A DNA stretch of 60,000 nucleotides. Origin: Polytrichum commune (Eukaryota > Streptophyta > Polytrichopsida > Polytrichales > Polytrichaceae). The DNA lies in NCBI GenBank assembly GCA_950295325.1, contig OX485809.1, positions 15,006,001-15,066,000 of the forward strand, read 5' to 3'. The translations under genes were made by a program, and so were the position numbers. Within the stretch, counting starts at the first letter, position 1. Each line of letters begins with the position of its first letter. The notes below the pieces were generated by a model, which was given only the letters and a program-made list of their open reading frames with translations, searched no databases and was not told the origin of the DNA. Shown one piece after another: positions 1-11,500 of the stretch.

Positions 1-482
1 CTCCTCATGGGTTGAGAAGCCAATCTTTTGTTTGGGGTCCACTCTTGAGTCCCCATATAAGGTCCATTAAATAAGGGGTGTTTTTAAGAAGTGTATGGGG
101 ACCTACTCCTTGGACCACCCTATAAGGGCATGTTTACACCAAAGGCTTTTGACTCTTAACCCCTAATGTCATGTGCGACCATAATATGGTTGTGAGCAGT
201 TTGCTCCTACCCCTTTGACATTAGTTTGATGGTTTCTTGATTGTTTTGATTACTCCTCTTGTTCATGTTCAAGTGTGCCATGTTATGCCATGTGGACATT
301 TTTTATTCAACAAAGTTAGTTATTTTTGGGTTCATTCACATATGAGAGTGTGCTCTCGATAGGTTTATATTGGAACTGGTGCACGAACCAAAAACTTGGC
401 ATTATGGTTTAGGGGGAGCATATCCTAACCATGTGTGTGTGTGTGTGTGTGTGTTTTTTTGTTTTTGTTTTTGTTTTTGGTG

Positions 483-519
<37 letters not shown>

Positions 520-1500
520 CCCCATGTGCAAATGATTCTCAATTGATATGAAAATTTGCATGACATTCAAACACAACATATCCTAAACATTTATTGTTGG
601 AATTTTTAGTTGGACATGTGTTGGTGATTTTTTTTCTTGTGGAAGGTGCATAATTATGGCAATGTTGCCTTAAATTGTAAAGCTTCCCAAAAAATCATGC
701 AAATAATGGTTTCGAGATTTGTGAGCTAATTTGAGTAGGTCTATTGCCACTCTTTCTGAATGAAGGTAATATTTTGTCATTTGGAGATGATTTGAGTGAA
801 GGTTCGATAAAAAATCAACCCAATGTAATTTCTAAACTATTGTCCCTGAGGACCACTATTGACATTCTTATTATAATCTCTCACATAATATAACTTCAAT
901 GTTTAAAATTTGGACTATGAGTAGTCACCTCTACATACAAACATCTATACAGTTGGATTTGTCAAAAAAAACTTTAGATCTTCAATTATGATTGTTGAAA
1001 TTGAGGCCACATTTTCTGGACAAATTTGAGGGAAAATGGGTGTGAGAAGTTAGGGGTTAAATGATCATGGTACCCCACTTTTTGGATGAGACCATAAAAA
1101 AGTCCATGGACTATGCCCAACATGTGGAGGGCACAAGCCCTTAGTGTAAACCCAAATTCCCGCCGGAAATTATGTTAGGTCTGCCCTCAAGAACCGTTTT
1201 GGAAAAAATCCCCACAATCACAGCCACATTATTTATACTTGCCATGTGAGATTTTTCATCCACTGAAGATGTTATGGGTTGTGATCACAACTGCCCTCAT
1301 GTAAACCTAATGCGTTTTATACCCTTGGATTCTCAAGAGCCATGGCCTAATGGCTTTCGTGTAAACAGGTCTCAAGTTTCATCACCTACAAAAACTCTGG
1401 CAAGGAGACATGGCGGGAGACTGACACTTGGCGGTCACTATATGGAAGCTGCGTTGCTTTTACCCAAGCACGACGGCCATGGCCGACCATAGCCATGGCC
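1..1500. other. Intergenic AT-rich DNA, no gene seen
   Basis: No open frame here has splice sites or recognisable protein similarity. The only clear structure is simple-sequence DNA near 432-519. The last ~100 bases become GC-richer and repeat the word CCATGG around 1480-1502, just before the likely leader of the next gene. Confidence 0.5.
432..519. repeat. Compound microsatellite (TG)n, (GTTTTT)n, (TTG)n
   Basis: A TG run at about 432-454 is followed by GTTTTT-like units to about 479 and a TTG run at about 484-519. Seen directly in the sequence. Confidence 0.9.
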
Positions 1501-2475
1501 ATGGCGACTCTGTTTTGGCTATGGCGTAAGTTAAGAGAGTTCTCTTTCCTAATTCTTCATCCCATCAATCCTTCCGACATCGCTCCTTCAGTTCTTAATT
1601 TTAGATTGGCTTTGTAGTTGCACTGCAGAGCAACCTTAGCAGCTCCCGCGAAGCGAATACTGCAATGAGAGGTTTGGCGAACAGCACTTCGTCCAATTTT
1701 TAACTTCAAATTCTCATCCCTTCTTCTCTCTCTACGACCACTCTAATTCCGAGAAACTTCAGGAAAAATTATATGGAAGGGACTTAATGTCGTTTCTTCT
1801 TTTTCATCTTGCGGTTGTCGATGAAGCATGCGAGGGGCAATTTGGCATTCGATTAAGATGATTTGATCTCACAACCTTGATTTCTTCATCATCCAGAGAT
1901 AATTATCTGATTCCTGAAGTGATTAGGTTGACTACTTCCAAGACTTAATTGCTTGATTGCAGTTTACTTTTATTATGATAGTTGGCATTTGGCCACGATG
2001 ATTGTAGTGATGAACCTTTTCCAAATCCTCGTCACAGGTACTAACTTACACACAGTATGTTATGGAATAGAGTAACAGTACACGCTGGTCGTTAGGTTTG
2101 AAAACGTTTGGATATGAGGGAGGATGTCTCATTTGTGTTTTCTTTCGTCTGTGGCAGGAATATGATCAAGTGGTGCAGAGAAGAGAATTAATTCTTCGTT
2201 TGATGAAGTTCAGTCGACCCCAGCTTATTTAGGTGCCCTAATATACTTCCAGTCTTGCATCTTACAACAAGCTTCACTTGGTGAGTCACTGGAGGACCGG
2301 TTGTGTACCTAAGCAGTGATATGTGAATTAACTTATGGCGGATACATGGGAGTTTAAATTGTGAACTTTGGAACCGAAATATGGACATCCCGGAGCTGAA
2401 GGATTCTGTGAACCTATCTGGCTTACAAAAACAACGTTAGGTGGATAAGAAGCTTCACAAGCTCAGAGCATCTTC
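1501..2475 (+). other. Probable 5' leader/promoter region of the APR-like gene
   Basis: Pyrimidine-rich leader-like sequence starts near 1540. A donor-like GTAAGT lies at about 1525 and a candidate leader intron could run from the GTACTAAC at about 2038 to the GTGGCAG ending at about 2158. An upstream ATG near 1500 (ATGGCCATGGCGACTCTG) runs into that GTAAGT, so an extra upstream coding exon is possible. The transcription start is not determinable here. Confidence 0.35.
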
Positions 2476-4600
2476 ATGATGTACCTCCACCACTTTCTCT
2501 ACTCGTATCCAGTGTTCAAGTCCCTCAGCCTTTTCGGGATTTTATGTATTATATTATATGAAAGATTGCCACACATTCAAGCAGCTGAACTGCACCAGGT
2601 TCTCACTCCACCTCCTCAGTGTCTGGCACCAACTCTGATTGAGAGGTTGGCTCCTTCTCATGATATCTGCCCCGTAACTCCTCTCCACCAGGATGATCTA
2701 TATGTACAACCACAAGCTTCGCGAGTTGCTGAGGTAATTTTGCCACTGCTTTTCCACTCTACAGCAATGGATAATAGGGTTTATGTCAGCATTAAAGGGT
2801 TTTGCGTGTGTCGACCGACATGCATTTGCTCTGATATTTATGCATGAACTAGAGTCTATGGCTTCCATCATTGAGGGATAATATATGTGATCTTTTTGTT
2901 CTTTCAATGTTTTCAAAAGAAAGTATACATTACTATTCATTTCACAAATAGTTTGAGAGAACCGATTTCTTGCACCGCAAACAATTCCATTTCTTCGTAT
3001 ATTCATCCCTTATTGCCATTTGTCATCTTTCGTATCCAATTAGAGGCATCAAATGTGGGAAAAAAGTGCAGATCAATTGCTATAAGGAGGATTATCTCAG
3101 TATAGATATCAAGCATATTCAAGGCCCTCTCATTCTGCTATATCTTCTACATACTGTGTGTTTCACAGATACTGGAAAACTTCTTTCCCATCTGCAATTG
3201 CCAGATTTTTGAAGGGTCTAGTTGAATTCTTTACTGAACTCAACTTCATTAATCCTCTTTAGGGGAGGGCATGCTGTTAAATTCCCTCGCTTGAGGGATC
3301 CTTTACCTGAGTGAAGGAATATCTTAAGATGCTGAGCAGTCAAAGGAGTGTTCTGAGAGAAGTTTAATACTTAGGGTTGGTTGTCTTGCAGCTCAATGAG
3401 ACCGCATTTGAGAAAGCGTTATATTTAGTGCATAGTGGCAACGGATCGTATCTGGCAGTGCTTTATCATGCATCCTGGTGCCCTTTTTCAAAAAATGTGC
3501 GACCTGCATTTGATGCCTTATCTACAATGTTCCCCTCAATATATCATGTTGCTGTTGAGGAATCTTCAGTCAGGCGAAGGTGATTAATCTTACCAGATAA
3601 GCCGGGGGATGCATGCTATGGTAATATGGTCTGTAGTCTTCAATATGTTGTTTGTTTGTCCATCGTTCTTTAACACTTGCACTTCTGAAGAGACTATAAG
3701 TTTGTCTCCTTCAAAAACTGAATGAGAGGCTGGATCATAGACTTGCACATACTTATATATTCTATGCTGGCTTTCCGTGTATGTCATGTGTCTAATGTGA
3801 GATGTAGGATCCATAGCTAATTTCTTGATCAATTTTGGGTATGGTTGTCAGCATTTTACTGCAGTTTGGAATCCATAGTTTTCCAGTATTGGCTATGCAC
3901 AATAGCACATCAAGGGTACGCTACTATGGACCACGCGCACTGGAAATATTGATATTCTTTTACCAAAATTATACAGGTGAGCAATCTGCTTCAAGCTAGG
4001 TTGCTTTTGCTGAAAATCAGGCACAAGGCATCAATTATCATGGATGTGCAAAGCCCCAACAAATTATATGTTACTTGTGATATATGATACCTTACAAATA
4101 TATATCATGATTTTAGTACCCTTATCATGTATTGTTGAGTAGTTTGTTCATTGTTAAAACTAGTGGGTGCCTCCTTTCTACATGTGGCGTTCAATCTGGA
4201 CCAATGCAACAAACATGAAGTACATTACATAATCATTTTTGGTTACTTGTTCACGAATTATCAAAGATGCTTTTCCACATACTCCCTCATGCAATATTGG
4301 TTTACCAACCTTGATTACCTTTGATCGAGGAGCTTATTATGGTTTACAGGTCTGAGGGCATCGAAAGGTCAACCAGGACAAGGAGAAGATTCTGCCTTGG
4401 CAAGATTCATTTCCAGTGCAGGTAAGGAAACCAAGGAGGTCCGTCACATTCCTCCAGCAATCTCCTCAACGAAGTGGTTACAGGATGATTTGTTCTTGAG
4501 TCTGGCTATGATGTTCCTCAGTTCAAGGTTGCTTTACGCCATGATACTTTATCTGGCATCAAGATTGAAACCCACCAGGAGAAGAAGGAAGTACTATTAG
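2476..4600 (+). CDS. 5'-adenylylsulfate reductase-like (APRL) thioredoxin-fold protein
   Basis: Four exons join cleanly: 2476-2733, 3392-3579, 3852-3976 and 4350-4600, with GT-AG introns and an 822-nt total (273 aa plus stop). An N-terminal hydrophobic stretch (SLSLFGILCIILY) looks like a signal peptide or anchor. Next comes the thioredoxin-like domain with the APRL signature WCPFS (HASWCPFSKNVRP), the EESSVRRS-ILLQFGIHSFP segment spanning the exon 2-3 junction, and RVRYYGPR. A C-terminal hydrophobic helix (LFLSLAMMFLSSRLLYAMIL) is followed by a basic tail ending RRRRKYY. APRL proteins are plant membrane-associated relatives of APS reductase and protein disulfide isomerase. They lack the reductase domain and keep only the first active-site Cys (CxxS), so a redox or folding role in the secretory pathway is inferred, not shown. 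Length is close to the usual ~300 aa. Tandem ATGs at 2476 and 2479 set the start; an upstream exon cannot be excluded. Confidence 0.9.
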
Positions 4601-5517
4601 TCTTTGAACTATGATAGGTTTGATGAAGATCAAGCCAGGTGGTTGACAACAGGGGATGTTTCAGATACTGAGCTCCTTGCACAGGTAGTGGAGCAGGCAG
4701 AATGTGTCCACAAAGAGATCGTGTGTAAATATTAATGATTTCAAGATGGATGGATGTTTTCTTCTTGATATCAGCAGGAAATGAAATGTTGAAAGTGCAT
4801 ATACAGTACCGGAACCAGGTGCTCTAGCAATGCAGTGTATAGCCACACTATAGTTGCTTTATCTAGTGCACTCGGATCAGAGGATTCTAGTAAACCAATT
4901 TGGATTTTTTTGATCTATCTGTAGGTGGCCTCAAGTAGTTATGTACATGTATTCCTAGGATAGGAAATTGGGTTATGTTTCATAGGTGCACAAAATGTAG
5001 AGAATTTGGAGTTGGTTTCTGGCACATTTTAGCCCAATGAGGAGTTGGACAGGACAAAGTTCCTTCCATACAGTATCAATCTTGTCATTTACATTTCACA
5101 CAGTTGTGTTTGAAATCAGAAGCTTATTGTCATCGATCTATGATCAGTCTCGAATATACAACCGAGGTGTTAATTCTTAGAAGAGATTGACTTGTCCAAC
5201 TTGTTCCTACTAGACTGATCGGTGCAGAAATTATCAATGTTGCATAGATACAGACTCCTTCGGGCAGGGTGGATTAAAACTCTAGAATGAGATATGGACA
5301 AATATATATTCAAGTGAGAATTGACTTGATTATAACCAGGGAAGTCTTCACATACAGAGAACACTCAACAAAGGCAGTTGAAATCATGTGCTCTGAGCTG
5401 TGAGAGCTGCATACATCATGTTTGGTCTTGAATTTATTCACTGACCTGCGCTCATCATGTCACTAACCCAGATTTTTCGACTTTTGCTTCAATCTACTCG
5501 AACCCATTTTCAGTTTA
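4601..5517. other. 3' flank of the APR-like gene, intergenic
   Basis: Probably contains the 3' UTR of the APR-like gene (purine-rich, no further exon needed). No other feature is recognised. Confidence 0.4.
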
Positions 5518-5997
5518 TCAGGAGTTCCAAATAACTTGCTGGATGATGAGCTGATAGATGGAAACTTGCGCATATATATCTTGGATACTTGCTCTGTGGT
5601 ACTGTTGGCCAGGAAATGCAGTTATAAGCTTATCCCCGTGATAGGAACGTCTTCCTGCAATATGCACAGTGCCATCCATCATATTACCTGACAAGTCACG
5701 TCATAAGGAGTATGGAAAGTATCTAATGTCAATTTCAACGTCTGCAACCTGAAAAGATGTAGAGAGGCTGAGATGCAAGTATGGCTGAGACTCAACTGCA
5801 ATGAGGCAGGTAACCAGTTACAAACTCATCCTCAAACTTTGGTGACCTACCTGATCAGGTTTCAGTTTGTTCACCTGACACTCATGCATTTTGCCTTGAT
5901 AAAACTTGATACGGGAAGCTAGTGGATCATGTGGTGGGTAGTATTGCATAGCTGTGTAGCTTTGTGCTGGGTTTGGTTTGCACAGAATCAGCCGGAT
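5518..5997 (-). pseudogene. Coding-like exon fragments, unrecognised gene
   Basis: On the minus strand an exon 5997-5851 (147 nt, 49 codons) lies between an acceptor (GTAACTTCAG) and a donor (CAG|GTAGGT). It contains the segment LCKPNPAQSYTAMQYYPPHD. Further downstream an open frame from ATG at 5682 to a stop at 5518 (54 aa) includes GRRSYHGDKLITAFPGQQYH. Between them is coding-like sequence (YLHLSLSTSFQ, VADVEIDIRYFPYS) whose phase does not join the first exon cleanly and which meets an in-frame TGA. The pattern fits a decayed or mis-modelled multi-exon gene. I do not recognise the family. It could belong with the minus-strand fragments at 13.5-16.7 kb, with Copia-1 inserted in an intron; this is inference only. 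Confidence 0.4.
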
Positions 5998-6978
5998 CTG
6001 AAGTTACAAAATGGACATGTCAAACAAATCTAGTCTCAATTGTCAGTTGATTACAGACTCAAACCATGCCATAGGAGAACGTGGCAACACAGAAGAGATA
6101 TGCAGAATATATTGCAGATGGGACCCTGCTTGTGGTCGTGTTGGGTGTTTGAACCTCGCCCTCTCCTGGTGAAGTTTGAACGTGTTTTTCTCAAGGTGAA
6201 TCTGGACGGACAACTTCCGAGCTGCAACCTGTAGTACTTGTAATAGTCCTGGTTGGTTCTGGAGACACTATTTTAGAGCTGCCCTGACTTGTATTTTGAT
6301 GAAATCCATGTCAGAATTTTTTCTAAATCCATCATTTCTTTTTAACAGAGACAGACCTAGTAAATGCCAATTTAAGTCTGCAAAGTATTAGAGTTGCTAT
6401 GATAGTAGTTGATAAACACATCACTTTTCTCCTATGGATCTGAAACGGAAGTAAATTTTGCTAGGTAGGTTGATATTTTCCAAGAGGTTGGAGATTAGTA
6501 AGTTGGCGATTCATGAAGACAACTACTTATGAATCATTGACCTGCAACTCGTGGTGCACTAAAGTGACGTGGCGGGGCCTCTCAGACTGTCACATGTGGG
6601 CTGGAATTAGATGGAGGTGTAGTGTTAGCACCTGCATAAAATCAGGACCAATCGACAAGATTACCTAATTACTATCAATAGAGTTAGAAACATACAACAC
6701 AAGTTTGGCCATTTTGAAACCATTTGGACCTATGATCGGGGAGAACCGACAGCTAGTTCATTATCAGCCGATGGATTTCCCCTCATGGCCGGTCCAAATT
6801 TCCAACCATCGGATGGCAATCCGACTGTAATTTCAATCCTCCGGCAATTAGTCGATGGACTAGAAAATGTCACGGAAATGTAGCCGATTCTTCTTGTGAG
6901 TTACTGGATTTCAGCCGGAAGAAATATTCAAATTTCAAATACTGGCCGATACCCGTGTCTACATCTAACTTAGAAAGT
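5998..6978. other. Intergenic, no gene seen
   Basis: No supported coding exon. The stretch 6720-6960 is rich in CCGAT and GGCC words, and similar words recur after Copia-1 (13310-13450), so the Copia insertion probably split a larger non-coding or repeat-derived block. Confidence 0.35.
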
Positions 6979-7290
6979 ATGATGTGTGTTGCTATGGAAG
7001 GCCTAGACAACGATTTTGATGACATTCTAACAAGTGCTCTAGATCTTTGGAAGGATGCTGCTAAGTTTCGCTATTTGTATAGCAATCCATAGCGCTATTT
7101 GTCTGGGGCATCTGATGATGCACTTGAGGAAGTACCCTAAACCTTAAACTTTTTAAATTATGCAACCTTTCCATGACCAAATCCAATTGCTCCTATGAAG
7201 AATTGGGGGACCCTTGGCCTTCAAGCGGTGAAGGCATTGCTAGGTTCAATTCATGCCAAGGATATTAACTCTTCAAATTTAAAGTTTTGA
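6979..7290 (+). pseudogene. Decayed coding sequence next to Copia-1
   Basis: One reading frame from ATG at 6979 stays protein-like for about 300 nt (pieces: GLDNDFDDILTSALDLWKDA, LSGASDDALEEVP, NWGTLGLQAVKALLGSIHA). It is broken by in-frame TAG, TAA and two TGA codons. The family is not recognised. The stops are isolated while the frame is kept, which suggests point-mutation decay rather than chance. Copia-1 begins 40 bases further on. Confidence 0.35.
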
Positions 7291-7330
7291 ACATGCCTTT
7301 CTTTTCACTTATTCAAGATTTTGTACTAAG

Positions 7331-7692
7331 TGATGAAATGAGTGTTACGTTCATCCAAGTTAAAGTGGACAGTAACAGACTCTGTTAATCAAATTCATTG
7401 GAACATTCCAGAAATAGAAGGTTCTGGTTAGAACAGGTGAAGCAAATAGGATTTATATCAACAGGTAGTTGAGCCTAGTATCTTTTGTACATGTAGTGTA
7501 TTTGGAGCGAGTATAGCTCAGACAGATATAGCAATACATCATACATTGATCAAGGTATTCTCATCAGGCGTAGGAATTACAATGGCTAGTATTCCGTAAG
7601 ATGTAACAGTTTAGCATAGCAATAAAATTTTCACTGAATTGCAGAGTTGATTTCTCACATAGATACATGTGCAATTAATTCAGTTTGCATCA
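7331..7692 (+). repeat. Copia-1 left LTR
   Basis: 362 bp, TG...CA ends, matches 12901-13262 throughout by eye. Preceded by CTAAG. Confidence 0.97.
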
Positions 7693-7710
7693 GGTTATGG
7701 GCCCACGCAT
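7693..7710 (+). promoter_or_regulatory. Copia-1 primer binding site, internal (half) tRNA-iMet type
   Basis: Immediately after the left LTR the sequence reads GGTTATGGGCCCAC. This is complementary to the anticodon loop and stem of eukaryotic initiator tRNA-Met (GGGCCCAUAACC). The usual plant copia site, complementary to the tRNA 3' end (TGGTATCAGAGC), is absent. Priming by a 5' half of tRNA-iMet is established for Drosophila copia and for yeast Ty5 and Volvox Osser. Confidence 0.85.
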
Positions 7711-7757
7711 GCTAGGAAAGAATTAACTGTGCGTTGGAAGTTTATTGTCTATACAAC

Positions 7758-8516
7758 ATGGATAAGAGAGACTCTGAGTCCATCAGAGTATTCGATGGTA
7801 ACAAGTTTCCTGTCTGGAAGTTCTACATGGAACTTTGTTTTTCCACCAGAGAAGTAATGCATATTGTCGACGGCACCACTCCACAGCCGGGCGAAGACGC
7901 ATCAGAAATCGAAAAAGCAGCCTGGCAGAAGAGTGATAACCTGGCAAAACAATTAATAGGAGCATCAGTGACTCTACCAGTTCTAGAGAACCTTGTCAAT
8001 TGTATGACTGCAGCTTCTATGTGGTCTACATTGTGTGCATTCTATCAGCAGAAGTCCAAGGAAAATATCTACATGGTACAGAATAGTTTCTTCAAATATG
8101 AAATGAGTGCAGGAGATTCTATTAACACACATGTTAACAAGGTTGTTAGCATGGGAAACCTCCTGAAAGACCTAGGGAAACCTGTTTCAGAAGACATGCT
8201 AGTTACTAAAATCATCTGTAGCTTACCTCCAAGTTACAATAGCATTGTCACCGCTTGGACTAATGTTCCAATCGAGGATCAAACTGTCGCAAATCTCAAA
8301 GTCCGACTGCTACAATTGGAGAATCTCTTGGCGTTACAAGGAGGTGAACTCACAAGTGATTCAGCATTCTTCACCCGCTCCAACAGAACATCCTCACCAA
8401 ACAGGAAACACACTCATGAGCAAAACAAGGAGTATATTAAAAATCTGAAGAGTCGCACTCGCTGTTACAACTGTGGAGAACACGACCATTGGATAGCCGA
8501 ATGTCCATATCCGTGA
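7758..8516 (+). CDS. Copia-1 Gag (capsid/nucleocapsid)
   Basis: 252 aa from ATG at 7758 (MDKRDSESIRVFDGNKFPVW), the first true ATG in frame. The N-terminal half is a copia-type gag domain (pattern W..L...Y......NIY..., LPPSYNSIVTAW). A CCHC zinc knuckle (CYNCGEHDHWIAEC, CX2CX4HX4C) lies near the C-terminus. The frame ends at a TGA (8514-8516) directly after the knuckle. The same frame stays open beyond it into pol, so this stop is either a recent mutation or a read-through signal. Gag forms the virus-like particle that packages the element RNA. Confidence 0.93.
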   Translation: MDKRDSESIRVFDGNKFPVWKFYMELCFSTREVMHIVDGTTPQPGEDASEIEKAAWQKSDNLAKQLIGASVTLPVLENLVNCMTAASMWSTLCAFYQQKSKENIYMVQNSFFKYEMSAGDSINTHVNKVVSMGNLLKDLGKPVSEDMLVTKIICSLPPSYNSIVTAWTNVPIEDQTVANLKVRLLQLENLLALQGGELTSDSAFFTRSNRTSSPNRKHTHEQNKEYIKNLKSRTRCYNCGEHDHWIAECPYP

Positions 8517-11500
8517 CGTGACAAAGATAAGTCCTCGAATCAGAAGAAAAACAGGTTTGATCGCCAACAGAAGTTTACAAAAAATAAACGAAGTGATGCA
8601 TGCGTTGTTACATCTGAACAACCTAACTCTGGTTCAAGTAATTCAGCATCAGATTCTGATCATAATGATTGCGCACTCATGGCAATAGGCAGCTGGTCAC
8701 AAGCATTGAGCGTCAATTTTGATAAACAAGCTTGGTATGCTGATTCCGGTGCTACTGAGCATATGACAGAACACCGTGCCTGGTTTTCTACTTTTAAAGA
8801 CATACCATCGGGAACATGGCCTGTTGCTATCGCAGATGATAGCAATCTGTGGGTCAGAGGAGTAGGTGACATCAACATAACACGACTGATCGATGGTGTA
8901 CACAAGAAGGGTGTTATGAAGAAAGTGTTATTCGTACCTGACCTGCGACGAAATTTGTTCTCGATTGGTCTTGCATCCAGAGCTGGATTCTCTTTTCAGA
9001 CTATCAGAAACAAATGCGCTCTCTATGATGATTTTGGACAAGGTCCAAAGGTATTGGAAGGCAACTTAGTCGGGACATTGTACAAGTTGTCTATTCATCC
9101 TGTTCCTCCCGCATCGACAAAGGATGTTCGACCTGCAGATCAACTCTCATCTACAGTTCTTGCAGTCACAACACCCCGTGACATGGATTTAGTACTCTGG
9201 CATAACAGAATGGGACATGTCAATATACATACCATTAAGAGTATGAGTGTGCACGAAAGCATCAAGGATCTTCCAATACTTTCTAACAGCAAGCTGGCTC
9301 AAGTCTGTCCCGGATGCGCTTTGGGAAAACAGCATAAAGCAACATATTCTTCAAATCCACAGAAAGAAAGATCGAAACTACCTGGAGAGTTGCTGCACGC
9401 AGATTTATGTGGAAAGATGTCCACTCCCTCCTTAGGTGGTGCTCATTATTACATCTTAATCAAGGACGACTGCACTTCTTTCAGGTTTGTTGCTTTCCTT
9501 AAAGCAAAGGGAGATGCTATCCGTTTCTTCATCAAGATATTACGCTTCATTGAGAAAGTTACAGGGAATTCCGTCAAGACACTTCGAACAGATCGAGGCA
9601 AGGAGTTTTGCAACATTGACTTTGATCTACTTCTTGAAAGAGAAGGCATACTACGAGAAACCAGCACATCGTGCACCCCTCAACAGAACGGCTACGTTGA
9701 ACGTGATAATCGTACCATCTGTGAAGCAGCTCGATGCATGCTGCATCTCCACAATCTACCTCTGAAACTCTGGGCAGAATCCGTTCATACCGCCGTTTAT
9801 ATTCTCAATCGGACAATCAACAATCAGGTTGGTTTTGTGACTCCCTATGAATTGTGGTTCAAAACAAAACCCAGTGTTTCTCATTTCAAAACTTTTGGCA
9901 CCCTTGCTTATATCCTTATTGACAAGTCGAAACGTACTAAGTTTCAACCAAAAGGATCTCGGGTTATCTTTGTTGGCTACAACGACACGAGTAAGGCTTG
10001 GAGGTTCTGGAACCCTATCACAGACCTTGTCTCAGAGAGCTCTGATGTCATATTTGATGAAGCCACCGCATATTCATCCTCTCTTTTCTCGACGAAGCAG
10101 CCTCTGCATGTCGATATTCCTGTAGTCACAGCACTTCCACCCAACCCTCAACCAGTTCCCATTATTCATCCAGCTCCAATTATTGATCCAGTGGGAGTTT
10201 CCTCTACAACAGATTCTATCGATCTACCATCTCTCGATCATGACAGTCCTACAGATTCTCTTCATTTATCGGGTTCCTCTTCTATTCCACCAATATTACC
10301 TACAGAGCCTATCAGTTCTTCTCCCGCATCTGTTTCATCTGATCCATATGCTCTTAATATATCTTCCTCTCTGCCCTCCTTAGATACACCTATCCAACCT
10401 AAATACAGGTCTCTTACCGACATTTACACCGCATCCTCGGAACGCGCTCAAGCCGAAGCTGATCCGCCTGGTTCCCCTGATTCATCACACAACAGTTCAT
10501 TCGCGAATATGATTCATTCAGCCGAAACCTACAGAGAACCGGCAACATATAAGCAAGCTACTATGTCTCCCCAAGCTGCACTATGGAAAGCGGCTATGGA
10601 AAAAGAATATGATTCACTCATGGAGAATCGTACCTGGATTCTTGTTCCACCCCCTCCTGGTTGCAATATTGTTAAATGCAAATGGGTTTACAAGATCAAA
10701 TATACATCTACAGGTGCTGTTGACAAATATAAAGCTCGCCTCGTCGCCAAGGGATACAGTCAGGTACACGGCATCGATTATGACGAAACCTTCAGCCCTG
10801 TTATCAAACATGACTCTGTGCTTGTTCTTTTTGCAATTGCTGTTGTCTTGCGCATGCATATGCGTCAATTCGACATTGGGACAGCCTACCTTAACAGTGA
10901 TCTTACAACCCGCATATACATGCATCAACCAGAAGGTTTTGTTAACTCCAAGCATCCAACTCATGTATGTTCCTTACTCAAAAGCCTTTATGGCTTGAAG
11001 CAATCAGGTCGACTGTGGAATCAAACCTTTGACACATTTCTCAAGCTATATCATCTTTTAACAAGCGATGCTGATACTTGTGTCTACTACCGACTTACAG
11101 CCACCCATTCTATTGATCTTATTGTGGGCATATTTGTGGACGATGGCATTGTCTGTGCCACAAATGAGACAGATCTTGATACAGTTATTCAACATCTTCA
11201 GAAAAATTTCAAGGTTACTCATGGCCCTATGGACTATTATGTTGGTTTTCAAGTTCATCGGGACCCTGTTACTCATACTATTCTTGTAAATCAAGCTCGC
11301 TATATAACGGACATTATTCGTCGTTTTCAGTTAGACAATGCGAACACTGTGACGACTCCCGCAGACACTCACCTACCACTTCAAGCAACTCTGGGTCCAG
11401 ATGATCTTCCTCTTTCCCCATCCATACCATATCGAGAAGCTGTTGGCTGTCTCATGTACGCAATGGTATTGACTCGACCTGACATAGCTTTTGCAGTCAG

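Noticed and set aside
10609-10998. Alternative-frame open stretches inside Copia-1 pol
   Set aside because: Shadows of the pol frame, which carries all the recognised motifs.
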